Assembly: GCA_030263715.1 (NCBI GenBank)
Contig: SZPM01000006.1
Location: forward strand, 62,001 to 126,000
Origin: ATM1 sp003577165
GTDB taxonomy: Bacteria > Armatimonadota > Fimbriimonadia > Fimbriimonadales > ATM1
Direction of reading: 5' to 3'
DNA: 64,000 nt
The notes under the pieces are model-generated. The model saw only the letters and a list, made by a program, of their open reading frames with translations. It was not told where the DNA came from and made no database searches. Positions 8,443-16,901 of this stretch are shown here, in pieces. The position numbers and the translations under genes are program-made. The stretch's first letter is position 1. Each line of letters begins with the position of its first letter.

Positions 8443-10842
8443 CTAAAGCAGCGACCCCGGATCCACATCCACCGTCAGAATCGCGCCTTTCTGCGAGAAG
8501 CGCGCAGGGGGGACGGCACAGATTGACACATCATCCGATGGCATCAACTTGACGAGAAGGTGGAACCTCCACTTGCCGTGCAGTCGCGCAATCGGAGCCT
8601 CGGCTGGGCCGACAACTTCGACGGCCTCTCGTTGGGAGAGGTCGTCGGCGACGCTCCGGATCAACGTCTGGGCCTCCTCGCGAACTTCCGCAGAAGCGAC
8701 ATATCGCACGATCCTCCGGAGCGGCGGATACTCCGCATCCTGCCGGTCTCGGATCTCCTCTCTGTAGAAGCCGTCGTAGTCATGCGCGGCGCCGAACCGG
8801 ACGGAGGGGTGCTCAGGCTGAAAGGTCTGCACGATGACTCTCCCGGGCTTGTGCCGCCCCGCTCTGCCCGACACTTGCGTAATGAGTTGGAAGGTGCGCT
8901 CGTTCGCTCTGTAATCCGGAATGCTCAGTCCAACGTCGGCGGCGACGACGCCAACGAGCGACACGCCAGGGAAGTCGAGCCCCTTGGCGATCATCTGTGT
9001 GCCGACGAGGACGTCTAATTCCCCGCTCTGCAGTTTCATCAGAACCGACTCTGCGCCGTCCGGGCGACTGGCAACGTCGCGGTCGAGGCGGCCGACGCGC
9101 GCGGAGGGAAATGCCTCCTTCACGACGGCCTCCACTCGCTCCGTGCCGAGCCCCAAAGGCCGGATGCGCCGGCCTTCACACTTCGGACAGACATCGGGCG
9201 CACGCTCGCGATGCCCGCAGTGGTGGCACCGCAGGCTCTTGGTCGAGAGGTGATACGTCAAGGAGGTCGAGCAGGACTTGCACTTCGGAACGTGACCACA
9301 CTCCCGGCAGAGCAGCGCGCTCGCAAACGCTCTGCGATTGATGAACAAAAGACACTGGTCCTTCCTCTCAAGACATTCGGTAAGGGCCTCATGCAGTTCG
9401 TCGGTGAGGATGGATGGCTTTCCCTGTTCGAACGTTTTTTTCAAATCGATGACCCTAACTTCCGGAAGCGATTCGAAAGTCGCGCGCTGGCTCATGCGCA
9501 GAATTTCGACGCTCCGCTTCGAGTCCGCTTCGTAAAACGTCTCGACCGAAGGCGTTGCGGAACCGAGGATCAGAGTTGCGCCGTGAGCGACGGAACGCAT
9601 GCGCGCAACATCCCGCGCATGATATCGAAGGCCTGACTCCTGCTTATATCCAGCGTCGTGCTCCTCGTCGAGGATGACGACGCCGATGTTCGTCAGGGGC
9701 GCCATGGCCGCGCTTCTTGCCCCGACTGCGATCGGAGATTCGCCGCTTCTCACGCGCCTCCAATTGCCGAGCCGCTCGCGAGCGGAGAGCCTGCTGTGAA
9801 GCAGCGCAACGCTCTGACCAAACCGACCTCGTAGTTCGGCAACGATCTGCGCACCAAGTGAGATCTCTGGCACCAAGAAGAGCGCCTGCCTGCCCGCGGC
9901 GAGTGCCGCTTCGATCGCCCTCATGTACACCTCGGTCTTTCCGCTGCCTGTGACTCCAAACAGGAGGAACTCATCGAACTTCATCTCTCCGATGCTTCGA
10001 AGAATCGGGGCGCATGCGAACTCTTGTTCCGGGGTCAGTGAAAGGGGCGGAGTGCGCGAGCGGAGTCTCGCCTCGCGCTTGACTTCGACGATAAGCCGCG
10101 ATTCAAGGAGCCTCTTCAGAGTTTCGTCCGAACATCCCGTCGTGAGTTTCAACTCCTGGACTTCGATCCAACCGCCGGGTGTGCGAGTGAGGGAATCGAG
10201 GACGGCGGCTTGCGCGGGCTTCGACTTCGCCTCCTTCGCTAAGAACTCCACTGCCGCCGCTTCGTCGGCGATCTTCACCGCCTTCGGAAAGGACGAGCGT
10301 TCCTTGCCGAGGGAGTACCGCAGCGCGACGTGGCCCGTTTCCAATAGACCATTGCGTATCGCGGGACTCATGACGCGAGTTGCGGAAGTTGCCGACACAG
10401 TCCCCCCCCGCTCCAGGATGGCCTTCAGCGCCTCCGACTCCTCGGCGGACAGATCGCCCGCCTCCTCTTTCTGAACGACGATTTGCGTCGTGAGCCTGGC
10501 GCGCGCGCCGGGAGGCATTGCTGCGCGGAGCGCCGCGGCGGGAGTCGAGAGGGTCGCAGTCGCAGTCCGGATCATCGTGTCGATGAGTTCGTTCGGCAGA
10601 GAGAGGCCCTCCACGAGGGCGACTGCGCGCCTCAGTCTGCTCGCCGGCACAGAAAGGTCTTCTGCGCGAACAGACTTGGCCTCGACGGCATACGCCAAGA
10701 CGACCCGGTTGCCGAAGGGGACGAGGAGCGCGTCTCCGGAAGCGACCTCCATCGCATCCGGCAGAAGATACGTGTAGGACTCACCGAGCCCCTTCACTGC
10801 GACGTCGGGCACGCACTCGACGACACGCAGCGCCTCAGCCAT
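8443..10842 (-). CDS. priA: Primosomal protein N' (replication restart helicase)
   Basis: A 799-residue superfamily 2 DNA helicase that reloads the replisome at stalled forks. The N-terminal DNA-binding domain (1-200) is followed by the helicase core: Walker A GVTGSGKTE near residue 295 and DEEHD near 390. The zinc-binding module at about 504-559 has eight Cys in CxxC pairs (CRECGHVPKCKSC and CHHCG...CPKC), all intact. The ATG at 10842 overlaps the end of mutS by 8 nt, so the two are probably translationally coupled. A G8 tract (10402-10409) encodes Gly-Gly in the N-terminal half. Confidence 0.97.
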   Translation of the reverse strand: MAEALRVVECVPDVAVKGLGESYTYLLPDAMEVASGDALLVPFGNRVVLAYAVEAKSVRAEDLSVPASRLRRAVALVEGLSLPNELIDTMIRTATATLSTPAAALRAAMPPGARARLTTQIVVQKEEAGDLSAEESEALKAILERGGTVSATSATRVMSPAIRNGLLETGHVALRYSLGKERSSFPKAVKIADEAAAVEFLAKEAKSKPAQAAVLDSLTRTPGGWIEVQELKLTTGCSDETLKRLLESRLIVEVKREARLRSRTPPLSLTPEQEFACAPILRSIGEMKFDEFLLFGVTGSGKTEVYMRAIEAALAAGRQALFLVPEISLGAQIVAELRGRFGQSVALLHSRLSARERLGNWRRVRSGESPIAVGARSAAMAPLTNIGVVILDEEHDAGYKQESGLRYHARDVARMRSVAHGATLILGSATPSVETFYEADSKRSVEILRMSQRATFESLPEVRVIDLKKTFEQGKPSILTDELHEALTECLERKDQCLLFINRRAFASALLCRECGHVPKCKSCSTSLTYHLSTKSLRCHHCGHRERAPDVCPKCEGRRIRPLGLGTERVEAVVKEAFPSARVGRLDRDVASRPDGAESVLMKLQSGELDVLVGTQMIAKGLDFPGVSLVGVVAADVGLSIPDYRANERTFQLITQVSGRAGRHKPGRVIVQTFQPEHPSVRFGAAHDYDGFYREEIRDRQDAEYPPLRRIVRYVASAEVREEAQTLIRSVADDLSQREAVEVVGPAEAPIARLHGKWRFHLLVKLMPSDDVSICAVPPARFSQKGAILTVDVDPGSLL

Positions 10843-13414
10843 TCTTGTCTGCGTACTCTCGCTTTAGGTTGTCGAGAAGAACCAACGCCTCGAGCGGAGT
10901 GAGAGAGGAGGTGTCGAGGCTACGGAGTCGCTTCACCACTTCTGGCGGCTCACCGGTGAAGAGCGTCATCTGCAGTGTCTGCTCCTGGATTTTCGATGCT
11001 GCGGGAGCGGCCTCGGACCCTTCTAATTGGTCGAGGATTTCCGAGGCGCGTTCGAGCACGGAAGCAGGGACACCTGCCATCCGAGCGACCTGAATCCCGT
11101 AACTTCGGTCCGTCCCCCCCTCCAGCACCTTGTGAAGCCAGATCACCTTATCCCCTTCCTCGCGCACGGCGACTCGATAGTTACGAACCGTCGGTTCCTG
11201 TTCTGCCAGACGATTCAGCTGATGATAGTGGGTGGCAAAAAGCGTCTTCGATCGCACCCTTGCAAGCCGCTCCGCGATAGCCCATGCTATGGCCAGGCCA
11301 TCAAACGTGCTCGTACCGCGACCGATCTCATCGAGGATCACGAGGCTCCGTTCCGTTGCGTGGTGGAGGATGTTGGCTGCCTCGGTCATCTCGACCATGA
11401 ACGTGCTCTGTCCCGTGGCGATCTCGTCTCGCGCTCCGATTCTCGCGAAGACCCTATCCGTGATTCCGAGCGTTGCCGATTGCGCCGGAACGAAACTGCC
11501 GATCTGCGCCATGAGAACGACGTGCGCGGTCTGTCGCAAGTAGGTCGACTTCCCGCTCATGTTCGGGCCCGTGAGCACGATGAGCGAAGCGGTGTCGGTC
11601 AGCCGCACGTCGTTCGGCACAAAGGAACCCAGACCCATCTTCGCTTCGACGACCGGATGCCTTGCGGCCTTGAGATCGATCTCATGCGCCTCTCTCAGCA
11701 CTGGTCTGCAGTAACGATTGGCCGAAGCGACGTGGGCGAGGGATTGAAACACGTCCAGTTCTGCGATTGATCTTGCGGTGCGAAGCAGGCTGCTCGCGCG
11801 CGCCGCGGCTTGAGATCGAATCTCACCGAACAGATCGTATTCGAGTTCGGTTGCCTTTTCTTCCGAACCCAAAACCTTCGCCTCGAACTCCTTTAACTCC
11901 GCCGTGATGTATCGCTCCGCGTTCGCCGTCGTTTGCTTTCGAATGTAACGGTCCGGGACGTGAGCGATTTGCGTCTTCGGGACTTCGAGGTAGTAACCGA
12001 AGACGGAGTTGTATCCGACTTTCAGACGTTCGATTCCGGTCGCCGTCCGCTCCTTTCCTTCGAGTTGAGCGATGTAAGTCTTGCCCTCACGCGAGAGTGC
12101 GCGGAGTTCGTCGAGTTCCTGCGAGTACCCCTGCCGAATGATCCCCCCCTCGCGAACGGTCATCGGCGGATCGTCCACGATGGCTCTCTTCAGGAGGTCC
12201 GTGAGTTCCTCTTCGGCGGAGATGTTCTCGATCGCCTTCTTCGCCGATCCGCTTGCGCACTCGCTCGCCTTGGCGACGAGTTCCGGGACAGTTTCCAGCG
12301 AAGAGCGGAGCGCAACGAGGTCCCTCGGGTTGGCGACCGCCGTCGCGCATCTTCCTACGAGCCTCTGAATGTCATAGAGTCTTGCGAGAAGGTCTCGAAC
12401 GGAGTCCCTTTGCAAAGCGGAGCGAAGAAAACCCTCCACTGCGTCGAGGCGGTCGTTGATGGCGGCTTCGTCGAGCAGCGGCTCTTCGATCCAGCGCTTG
12501 AGAAGACGCGAGCCCATTCCCGTCTTCGTGTGATCGAGCGTTTCCAAGAGCGTCATCCTGCTCCCGCCGTCGAAGATGTTGGACGTGAGTTCCAAACTTC
12601 GCAGCGTGGCCGCGTCCATCCTCATTCGGTCGCCGAGAGAGTAGGTGACGACGTGATCGATGTGGCTTGCGTCGAGTTCATTCTCGTCGAGGTAATCGAG
12701 AATCGTCCCTGCGGCCATGGTCGCAGCGTCGAGTGTTTCGAGTCCGAATGGCGCAAGTGACTGTGTCCCAAACTGTCGCAGCAGCCTCTCTTTGGCTTCC
12801 CTCGGTCTGAGTCCCTTTCGCCTCGTGACGATCGCCTGCGTGATCTTGGACAGGAACTCGTACAATTCTTCCGCTTCTTCGGGCAGTAGGCACTCTGCGG
12901 GATTCAGGCGCACAACTTCGTTTAGGCTCTTTTCGGCCGCGTCCTCTCCGTCGACTTGAGTTACCAAGAACTCGCCTGTCGAGAGATCGAGGAATCCGAT
13001 CCCGGCGCCACCCTCCGCCGGCGCGATCGACGCGAGGAAGTTATTCGATCGCTCGGAGAGCATGCTTTCTTCCAGCACCGTGCCGGGCGTGATGACTCTC
13101 GTAACTTCCCTCCGCACGAGCCCTTTCGCCTTCTTCGGATCTTCGACCTGATCGCAGAGCGCAACCTTGAATCCTTGTCGGATCAGTTGCGCGAGGTACT
13201 TCTCAACCGAGTGAAAGGGAACTCCCGCCATCGGGATGCGTCCGTTCGGCCCGTCCTCCCGGCCGGTGAGAGTGATGGACAGGGCGCGAGCCGCGGTTTC
13301 CGCATCCTCTCCGTAGAACTCGTAGAAGTCTCCGACTCGCATCGCCAGGAGGACTCCAGGATGCCGCTCCTTCGTGGCGAAATATTGCCGGAGCATCGGC
13401 GTGTGCGGCTTCAC
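10835..13414 (-). CDS. mutS: DNA mismatch repair ATPase MutS
   Basis: A full-length 859-residue MutS. The mismatch-reading Phe-x-Glu motif is visible at F30-Y31-E32 (GDFYEFYGEDA). Connector, lever and clamp domains follow. The ATPase has Walker A GPNMSGKST near 614-622, then DEIGRGTSTFDG and a His switch (FATHYHQL). The GTG at 13414 gives the canonical N-terminus MKPHTPMLRQY, as in other MutS proteins. It heads the mutS-priA-def-fmt run. Two G7 tracts (11114-11120 and 12143-12149), each encoding Gly-Gly, lie inside the gene and would inactivate it if they slipped. No mutL is in the window. Confidence 0.98.
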   Translation of the reverse strand: MKPHTPMLRQYFATKERHPGVLLAMRVGDFYEFYGEDAETAARALSITLTGREDGPNGRIPMAGVPFHSVEKYLAQLIRQGFKVALCDQVEDPKKAKGLVRREVTRVITPGTVLEESMLSERSNNFLASIAPAEGGAGIGFLDLSTGEFLVTQVDGEDAAEKSLNEVVRLNPAECLLPEEAEELYEFLSKITQAIVTRRKGLRPREAKERLLRQFGTQSLAPFGLETLDAATMAAGTILDYLDENELDASHIDHVVTYSLGDRMRMDAATLRSLELTSNIFDGGSRMTLLETLDHTKTGMGSRLLKRWIEEPLLDEAAINDRLDAVEGFLRSALQRDSVRDLLARLYDIQRLVGRCATAVANPRDLVALRSSLETVPELVAKASECASGSAKKAIENISAEEELTDLLKRAIVDDPPMTVREGGIIRQGYSQELDELRALSREGKTYIAQLEGKERTATGIERLKVGYNSVFGYYLEVPKTQIAHVPDRYIRKQTTANAERYITAELKEFEAKVLGSEEKATELEYDLFGEIRSQAAARASSLLRTARSIAELDVFQSLAHVASANRYCRPVLREAHEIDLKAARHPVVEAKMGLGSFVPNDVRLTDTASLIVLTGPNMSGKSTYLRQTAHVVLMAQIGSFVPAQSATLGITDRVFARIGARDEIATGQSTFMVEMTEAANILHHATERSLVILDEIGRGTSTFDGLAIAWAIAERLARVRSKTLFATHYHQLNRLAEQEPTVRNYRVAVREEGDKVIWLHKVLEGGTDRSYGIQVARMAGVPASVLERASEILDQLEGSEAAPAASKIQEQTLQMTLFTGEPPEVVKRLRSLDTSSLTPLEALVLLDNLKREYADKNG
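11114..11120 (-). repeat. G7 tract in the mutS ATPase-region coding sequence
   Basis: Seven consecutive G in the coding strand read as Gly-Gly (EGGTDR) near residue 766. One-base slippage would frameshift the C-terminal ATPase and dimerisation part. Confidence 0.9.
12143..12149 (-). repeat. G7 tract in the mutS lever-domain coding sequence
   Basis: Seven consecutive G in the coding strand read as Gly-Gly (REGGIIRQ) near residue 423. Slippage here would remove the whole ATPase domain. Confidence 0.9.
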
Positions 13415-13437
13415 GGTCCCGGAGTATGGCCGGGACC
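13415..13437. promoter_or_regulatory. Palindrome directly upstream of mutS
   Basis: GGTCCCGG / CCGGGACC, a perfect 8-bp inverted repeat with a 7-nt spacer, begins at the base next to the mutS GTG and lies in the short divergent gap before the 13486 gene. It may be an operator or a leader hairpin that could hide the mutS ribosome site. No T-run follows. Confidence 0.35.
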
Positions 13438-13485
13438 CGACGGCAAGTCAAGCCGAGCCGAGTCTACAATGGAAGGGCTCACACC

Positions 13486-13857
13486 ATGAACCTGCTCCTC
13501 TACTGGATGATCTCGGCCGTGAGCCTTGCGGCGGCCGTCTACGTTGCAGGCCGACTCGGCTTCGACGCAGCCCTCGACCCGAAGAACCCCTGGCCCATGT
13601 TCCTCGGGGTAGCGTTGCTTGGATTAGTGAATGCGACCGTCGGCGTCGTGGCGAAACTGATCACAGCCCCGCTGAACTGTCTCACGTTCGGCATCGCTTG
13701 GCTTGTGATCAACGCCGCGCTCTTCCTTTGGGTCGGTCAATTGAAGATCGGGTTCTTCGTCGGTGACTTCTGGGCGGCGCTCTTCTGCAGCGTGGTGATG
13801 GGGGTGATCCTGGGCTTCTTGCGTCGATTTGCGGTGAAGGGTGAAAAGACCGCATAA
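13486..13857 (+). CDS. PF04020-type (phage holin 4 superfamily / YvlD-like) membrane protein
   Basis: A 123-residue protein with four hydrophobic segments and a short basic tail. The motif order LNCLTFGIAWLVINAALFL then GFFVGDFWAALFCSVVM matches the PF04020 family, small integral membrane proteins of unknown role that are common in Gram-positive and cyanobacterial genomes. ATG at 13486 is the first start before the first membrane segment; the preceding frame is not conserved-looking. The last 17 nt overlap the start of yvcK, suggesting coupled expression. Confidence 0.85.
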   Translation: MNLLLYWMISAVSLAAAVYVAGRLGFDAALDPKNPWPMFLGVALLGLVNATVGVVAKLITAPLNCLTFGIAWLVINAALFLWVGQLKIGFFVGDFWAALFCSVVMGVILGFLRRFAVKGEKTA

Positions 13858-15145
13858 GATCAAGAGGTGGCTTTCGAGCGCAGCGGCATTTCGCCGCGCG
13901 CTCTACACCGTGCTCGCGGGCGTTGCGATGTTCCTTGTGGGCGTCGCGCTCTCTTTCGACCTGCTGTTGAAGCCGATCTTGGCCGGCATCGGCAACCTTG
14001 TGAATGGGCTGCTTTCCGTGTTCGTGGAGGCTTCGCAGGTGCCGGTCGCGAAGCACTATCTCTCCGGGGCGCTCCTGATTCTCGGCGGATACGTGGTGTT
14101 CGTCGGGCTCAAAAACCTCATGCGCGAGATTATGAGGACTCTCAATCCGAACTATCAGGGAAAGATCGTCGGAACGATATTGAAACTTCACGCGCTCTCG
14201 GCGGGACCGAGCGTCGTGGCGATCGGGGGGGGCACTGGTCTCTCGACGCTTTTGCGAGGTCTTAAGCAGCGAACGAACCGCATCACAGCCGTCGTGACGG
14301 TCACGGATGACGGCGGCTCGAGCGGGAAACTGATCGAAGACAAGGGCATCCTGCCTCCTGGCGACATCAGAAACTGCCTCGTCGCGCTCGCAGACGCAGA
14401 GAAGACGATGACCGACCTCTTCCAGCACCGCTTTGAAGGCGCGTCCGGCTCGCTGAGCGGACACAGCACGGGCAACCTGCTCATCGCGGCGATGGTTGAT
14501 CTCACAGGCGATTTCGACAAAGCCGTGGAGGAGATCGGAAAGGTCCTCGCGATTCGCGGCAAAGCGCTCCCGGCGACCCTCGAATCCGTTCGGCTTCGCG
14601 CCGAAATGGAAGACGGCTCGATCCTGTGCGGCGAAACGGCCATCGCTCAATCTCGCTTGAGAGTCAGGCGAATCTACTTGGATCCTCCCAACGTCCAGGC
14701 TTACGCTCCCGTTCTCGATGCGATCGCGGAAGCAGACATCATCGTCGTCGGCCCAGGATCAGTTTTCACCAGCGTGATCCCGCCCCTCCTCGTGCCCGGA
14801 ATCGCAGAGGCGATTGCGGATTCGCCCGCAACAAAAGTTTACGTTTGCAATGTCATGACCCAGCCGGGAGAGAGCGACCAGTTCTCAGCCAGCGATCACG
14901 TGCACGCGATCGAAGCGAACGTTAAGCGGAGGGTTTTCGATTACGTTCTGATCAACAAAGCGATGCCGACGCAATACCTGCTGAAGCGATACGCCGAAGT
15001 TGGACAGGAGTTTGTCGAACCGGATTCGGATCGAATTCGGGCAATGGGCCTGCGGCCGGTTGCGGGCAACCTCATTTCGGAAACCGACGTCGTGCGGCAT
15101 GATCCACTGAGAATCGCTGACGCGATCATGAGGATGGTCGGCTGA
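13841..15145 (+). CDS. yvcK: YvcK-like gluconeogenesis factor with N-terminal membrane anchor
   Basis: Residues 115-434 are a UPF0052/CofD-like domain: AIGGGTGLSTLLRGLK, VTVTDDGGSSG, PPGDIRNCL and GPGSVFTSVIPPLLV are its signatures. In Bacillus, YvcK is needed for growth on gluconeogenic carbon sources and for cell shape, binding UDP-sugars. Here about 110 extra N-terminal residues contain two membrane segments (around 20-45 and 75-92), so the protein should sit on the inner membrane. GTG at 13841 overlaps the previous gene by 17 nt; the stop overlaps gmk as TGATG. A G8 tract (14225-14232) encodes the glycines of the nucleotide-sugar loop. Confidence 0.92.
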   Translation: MKRPHKIKRWLSSAAAFRRALYTVLAGVAMFLVGVALSFDLLLKPILAGIGNLVNGLLSVFVEASQVPVAKHYLSGALLILGGYVVFVGLKNLMREIMRTLNPNYQGKIVGTILKLHALSAGPSVVAIGGGTGLSTLLRGLKQRTNRITAVVTVTDDGGSSGKLIEDKGILPPGDIRNCLVALADAEKTMTDLFQHRFEGASGSLSGHSTGNLLIAAMVDLTGDFDKAVEEIGKVLAIRGKALPATLESVRLRAEMEDGSILCGETAIAQSRLRVRRIYLDPPNVQAYAPVLDAIAEADIIVVGPGSVFTSVIPPLLVPGIAEAIADSPATKVYVCNVMTQPGESDQFSASDHVHAIEANVKRRVFDYVLINKAMPTQYLLKRYAEVGQEFVEPDSDRIRAMGLRPVAGNLISETDVVRHDPLRIADAIMRMVG

Positions 15146-15705
15146 TGGCCGGAAAACTCGTCATCCTCTCCGGCCCGAGCGGCAGCGGGAAGGACACCGT
15201 CCTCAACGCATGGAAGTCCCTGCGGCCGGACGTGGCGCGCGTGCTGACATTTACGACCCGCGAACCGAGAAGCGGTGAGGTGGACGGAGTGCATTATCAG
15301 TTCGTCACGGACGACGAATTTCAGGAGATGGTGGAGCGGGGCGAGTTCCTGGAGCATAAAGACGTGCACGGAGATCGCTACGGAAGCCCTCGATCCGACG
15401 TCGAAAGGCTCCTGGCCCAGGGCAAGACGGTCGTGCTGCAAATCGATGTTCAGGGCGCGATGGATGTCGTGAACGTCATGCCGGAAGCGATCACCGTGTT
15501 CCTGCTCCCACCAAGCCTGGAGGAACTCGAACGAAGGCTTCGCGCTCGCGGCACTGAAACGGCGGAATCGCTGAGAACGAGGCTGGAAAACGCCAAGCGT
15601 GAAATGGCTTTCGTGTCGCAATACAAAGTGCAGATCGTCAACGATGTCGTGGAGGAAGCGGTGCGCGAACTCGACGAGGCGGTCTTTGGGGAAGTCGCCG
15701 CATGA
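15145..15705 (+). CDS. gmk: Guanylate kinase
   Basis: Phosphorylates GMP to GDP with ATP. The 186-residue length is typical. Visible motifs are the P-loop SGPSGSGKDT (residues 9-18), the GMP-binding FTTREPRSGEVDGVHY (about 36-51) and the lid region with RLRARGTET. ATG at 15145 overlaps the yvcK TGA by one base, and the gene's stop overlaps coaBC (ATGA). In many bacteria rpoZ lies between gmk and coaBC; it is absent here. Confidence 0.97.
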   Translation: MAGKLVILSGPSGSGKDTVLNAWKSLRPDVARVLTFTTREPRSGEVDGVHYQFVTDDEFQEMVERGEFLEHKDVHGDRYGSPRSDVERLLAQGKTVVLQIDVQGAMDVVNVMPEAITVFLLPPSLEELERRLRARGTETAESLRTRLENAKREMAFVSQYKVQIVNDVVEEAVRELDEAVFGEVAA

Positions 15706-16901
15706 AGGGCGTCGTCGTCATGGGAGTTACGGGAAGCGTGGCCGCGTACCGCGCGGCGGACGTCGCTCGCGATCTGATGCGTGCCGGCTTCGAGGTTCGC
15801 GTGTGCCTGTCTCGCGGGGCTGCGGAGTTTGTGACAGCGACCCTTTTCGAGGCCCTCACCGGAAATCCAGCTCTCACGGACGCCTTCGACGAACCCAAGC
15901 CCGGGAGAATGGCGCACATAGACTGGGCGAGGGACGCCGATGTTCTCCTCGTCTGCCCCGCAAGCGCGAATGCGCTGGCCCGACTTGCGGCTGGCCGAAG
16001 CGAAGACATGTTTTCCACGATCGCCGTCGCCTCCACCGCCCCGCTCGTCGTTGCGCCCGCGATGAATCCCGAGATGTTCTCGCACGAAGCGACGCAGCAG
16101 AACCTTAAGGCTCTAAGAGATCGGGGCGCGATCGTCGTCGAGCCGACCGAAGGCGATGTGGCCTGCGGCGAGCACGGTCAGGGAAAACTCGCGCCGACAC
16201 AAGTCATCGTCGAGGCGACGCTTCAAGCGGCGATGCGCTCGGACCTCTATCGCGGGACCCGTGTCGTGGTGACCGCGGGGCCGACTGCCGAGCCGCTGGA
16301 TCCGGTTCGAATTCTCACGAACCGTTCGAGCGGAAAGATGGGATACGCCATCGCCAGAGCCGCCATTCAGATGGGGGCCGAGGTCGTGCTGATCACGGGT
16401 CCGACCTGCCTCACGCCCCCACCCAGAGCCGACACCCGGAGAGTGGAGACCGCCTCCGAGATGCTGACGAGCGCGCTCAACGCTTGCCAAAACGCCGATC
16501 TCTTCGTCGCGGCGGCCGCGGTCGCGGACTTCACGCCGAAGGAGCCTCGGTCCGACAAGATCCGGCGCGACGGAGATCTGACGGTCGAACTCGCGCCGAC
16601 ACAGGACATCGTGGCAACCGTGGCAGAGAAGTTCCCCGAACTTGTCGTCTGCGGATTCGCCGCCGAAGTGAGCGAGGTCGAAGCGGCCGCTCGAGCGAAG
16701 TTGGAGAAGAAGGGGCTTTCCGCCATCGCCGCAAACGACGTGTCGAGATCGGACATCGGATTCGATTCGGACGACAATGAGGTCACCGTCCTCTTTCGAG
16801 ACGGCTCCAAGATCGAGATTCCGCGCTCCTCGAAACTCGTCGTCGCGATGAGGCTGCTCGAAGCCTTGCGCCCGCTGATGGCCCCCCCTGGAAAGAACTA
16901 A
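15702..16901 (+). CDS. coaBC: Bifunctional phosphopantothenoylcysteine decarboxylase / phosphopantothenate-cysteine ligase
   Basis: Two steps of coenzyme A synthesis in one 399-residue protein. The CoaC half (1-180) has the flavin-binding GVTGSVAAYRA, the active-site His in AHIDWARDADVLLVCPASAN, the PAMNPEM loop and the substrate-clamp Cys motif CGEHGQGKL. The CoaB half (185-399) has VTAGPTAEPLDPVR, NRSSGKMGYA and the lysine-rich CTP-binding segment KLEKKGLSAIAANDVS. It overlaps gmk by 4 nt (ATGA), and its TAA overlaps the convergent EEP gene's stop. A C7 tract (16882-16888) encodes Pro-Pro at the C-terminus. Confidence 0.97.
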   Translation: MKGVVVMGVTGSVAAYRAADVARDLMRAGFEVRVCLSRGAAEFVTATLFEALTGNPALTDAFDEPKPGRMAHIDWARDADVLLVCPASANALARLAAGRSEDMFSTIAVASTAPLVVAPAMNPEMFSHEATQQNLKALRDRGAIVVEPTEGDVACGEHGQGKLAPTQVIVEATLQAAMRSDLYRGTRVVVTAGPTAEPLDPVRILTNRSSGKMGYAIARAAIQMGAEVVLITGPTCLTPPPRADTRRVETASEMLTSALNACQNADLFVAAAAVADFTPKEPRSDKIRRDGDLTVELAPTQDIVATVAEKFPELVVCGFAAEVSEVEAAARAKLEKKGLSAIAANDVSRSDIGFDSDDNEVTVLFRDGSKIEIPRSSKLVVAMRLLEALRPLMAPPGKN

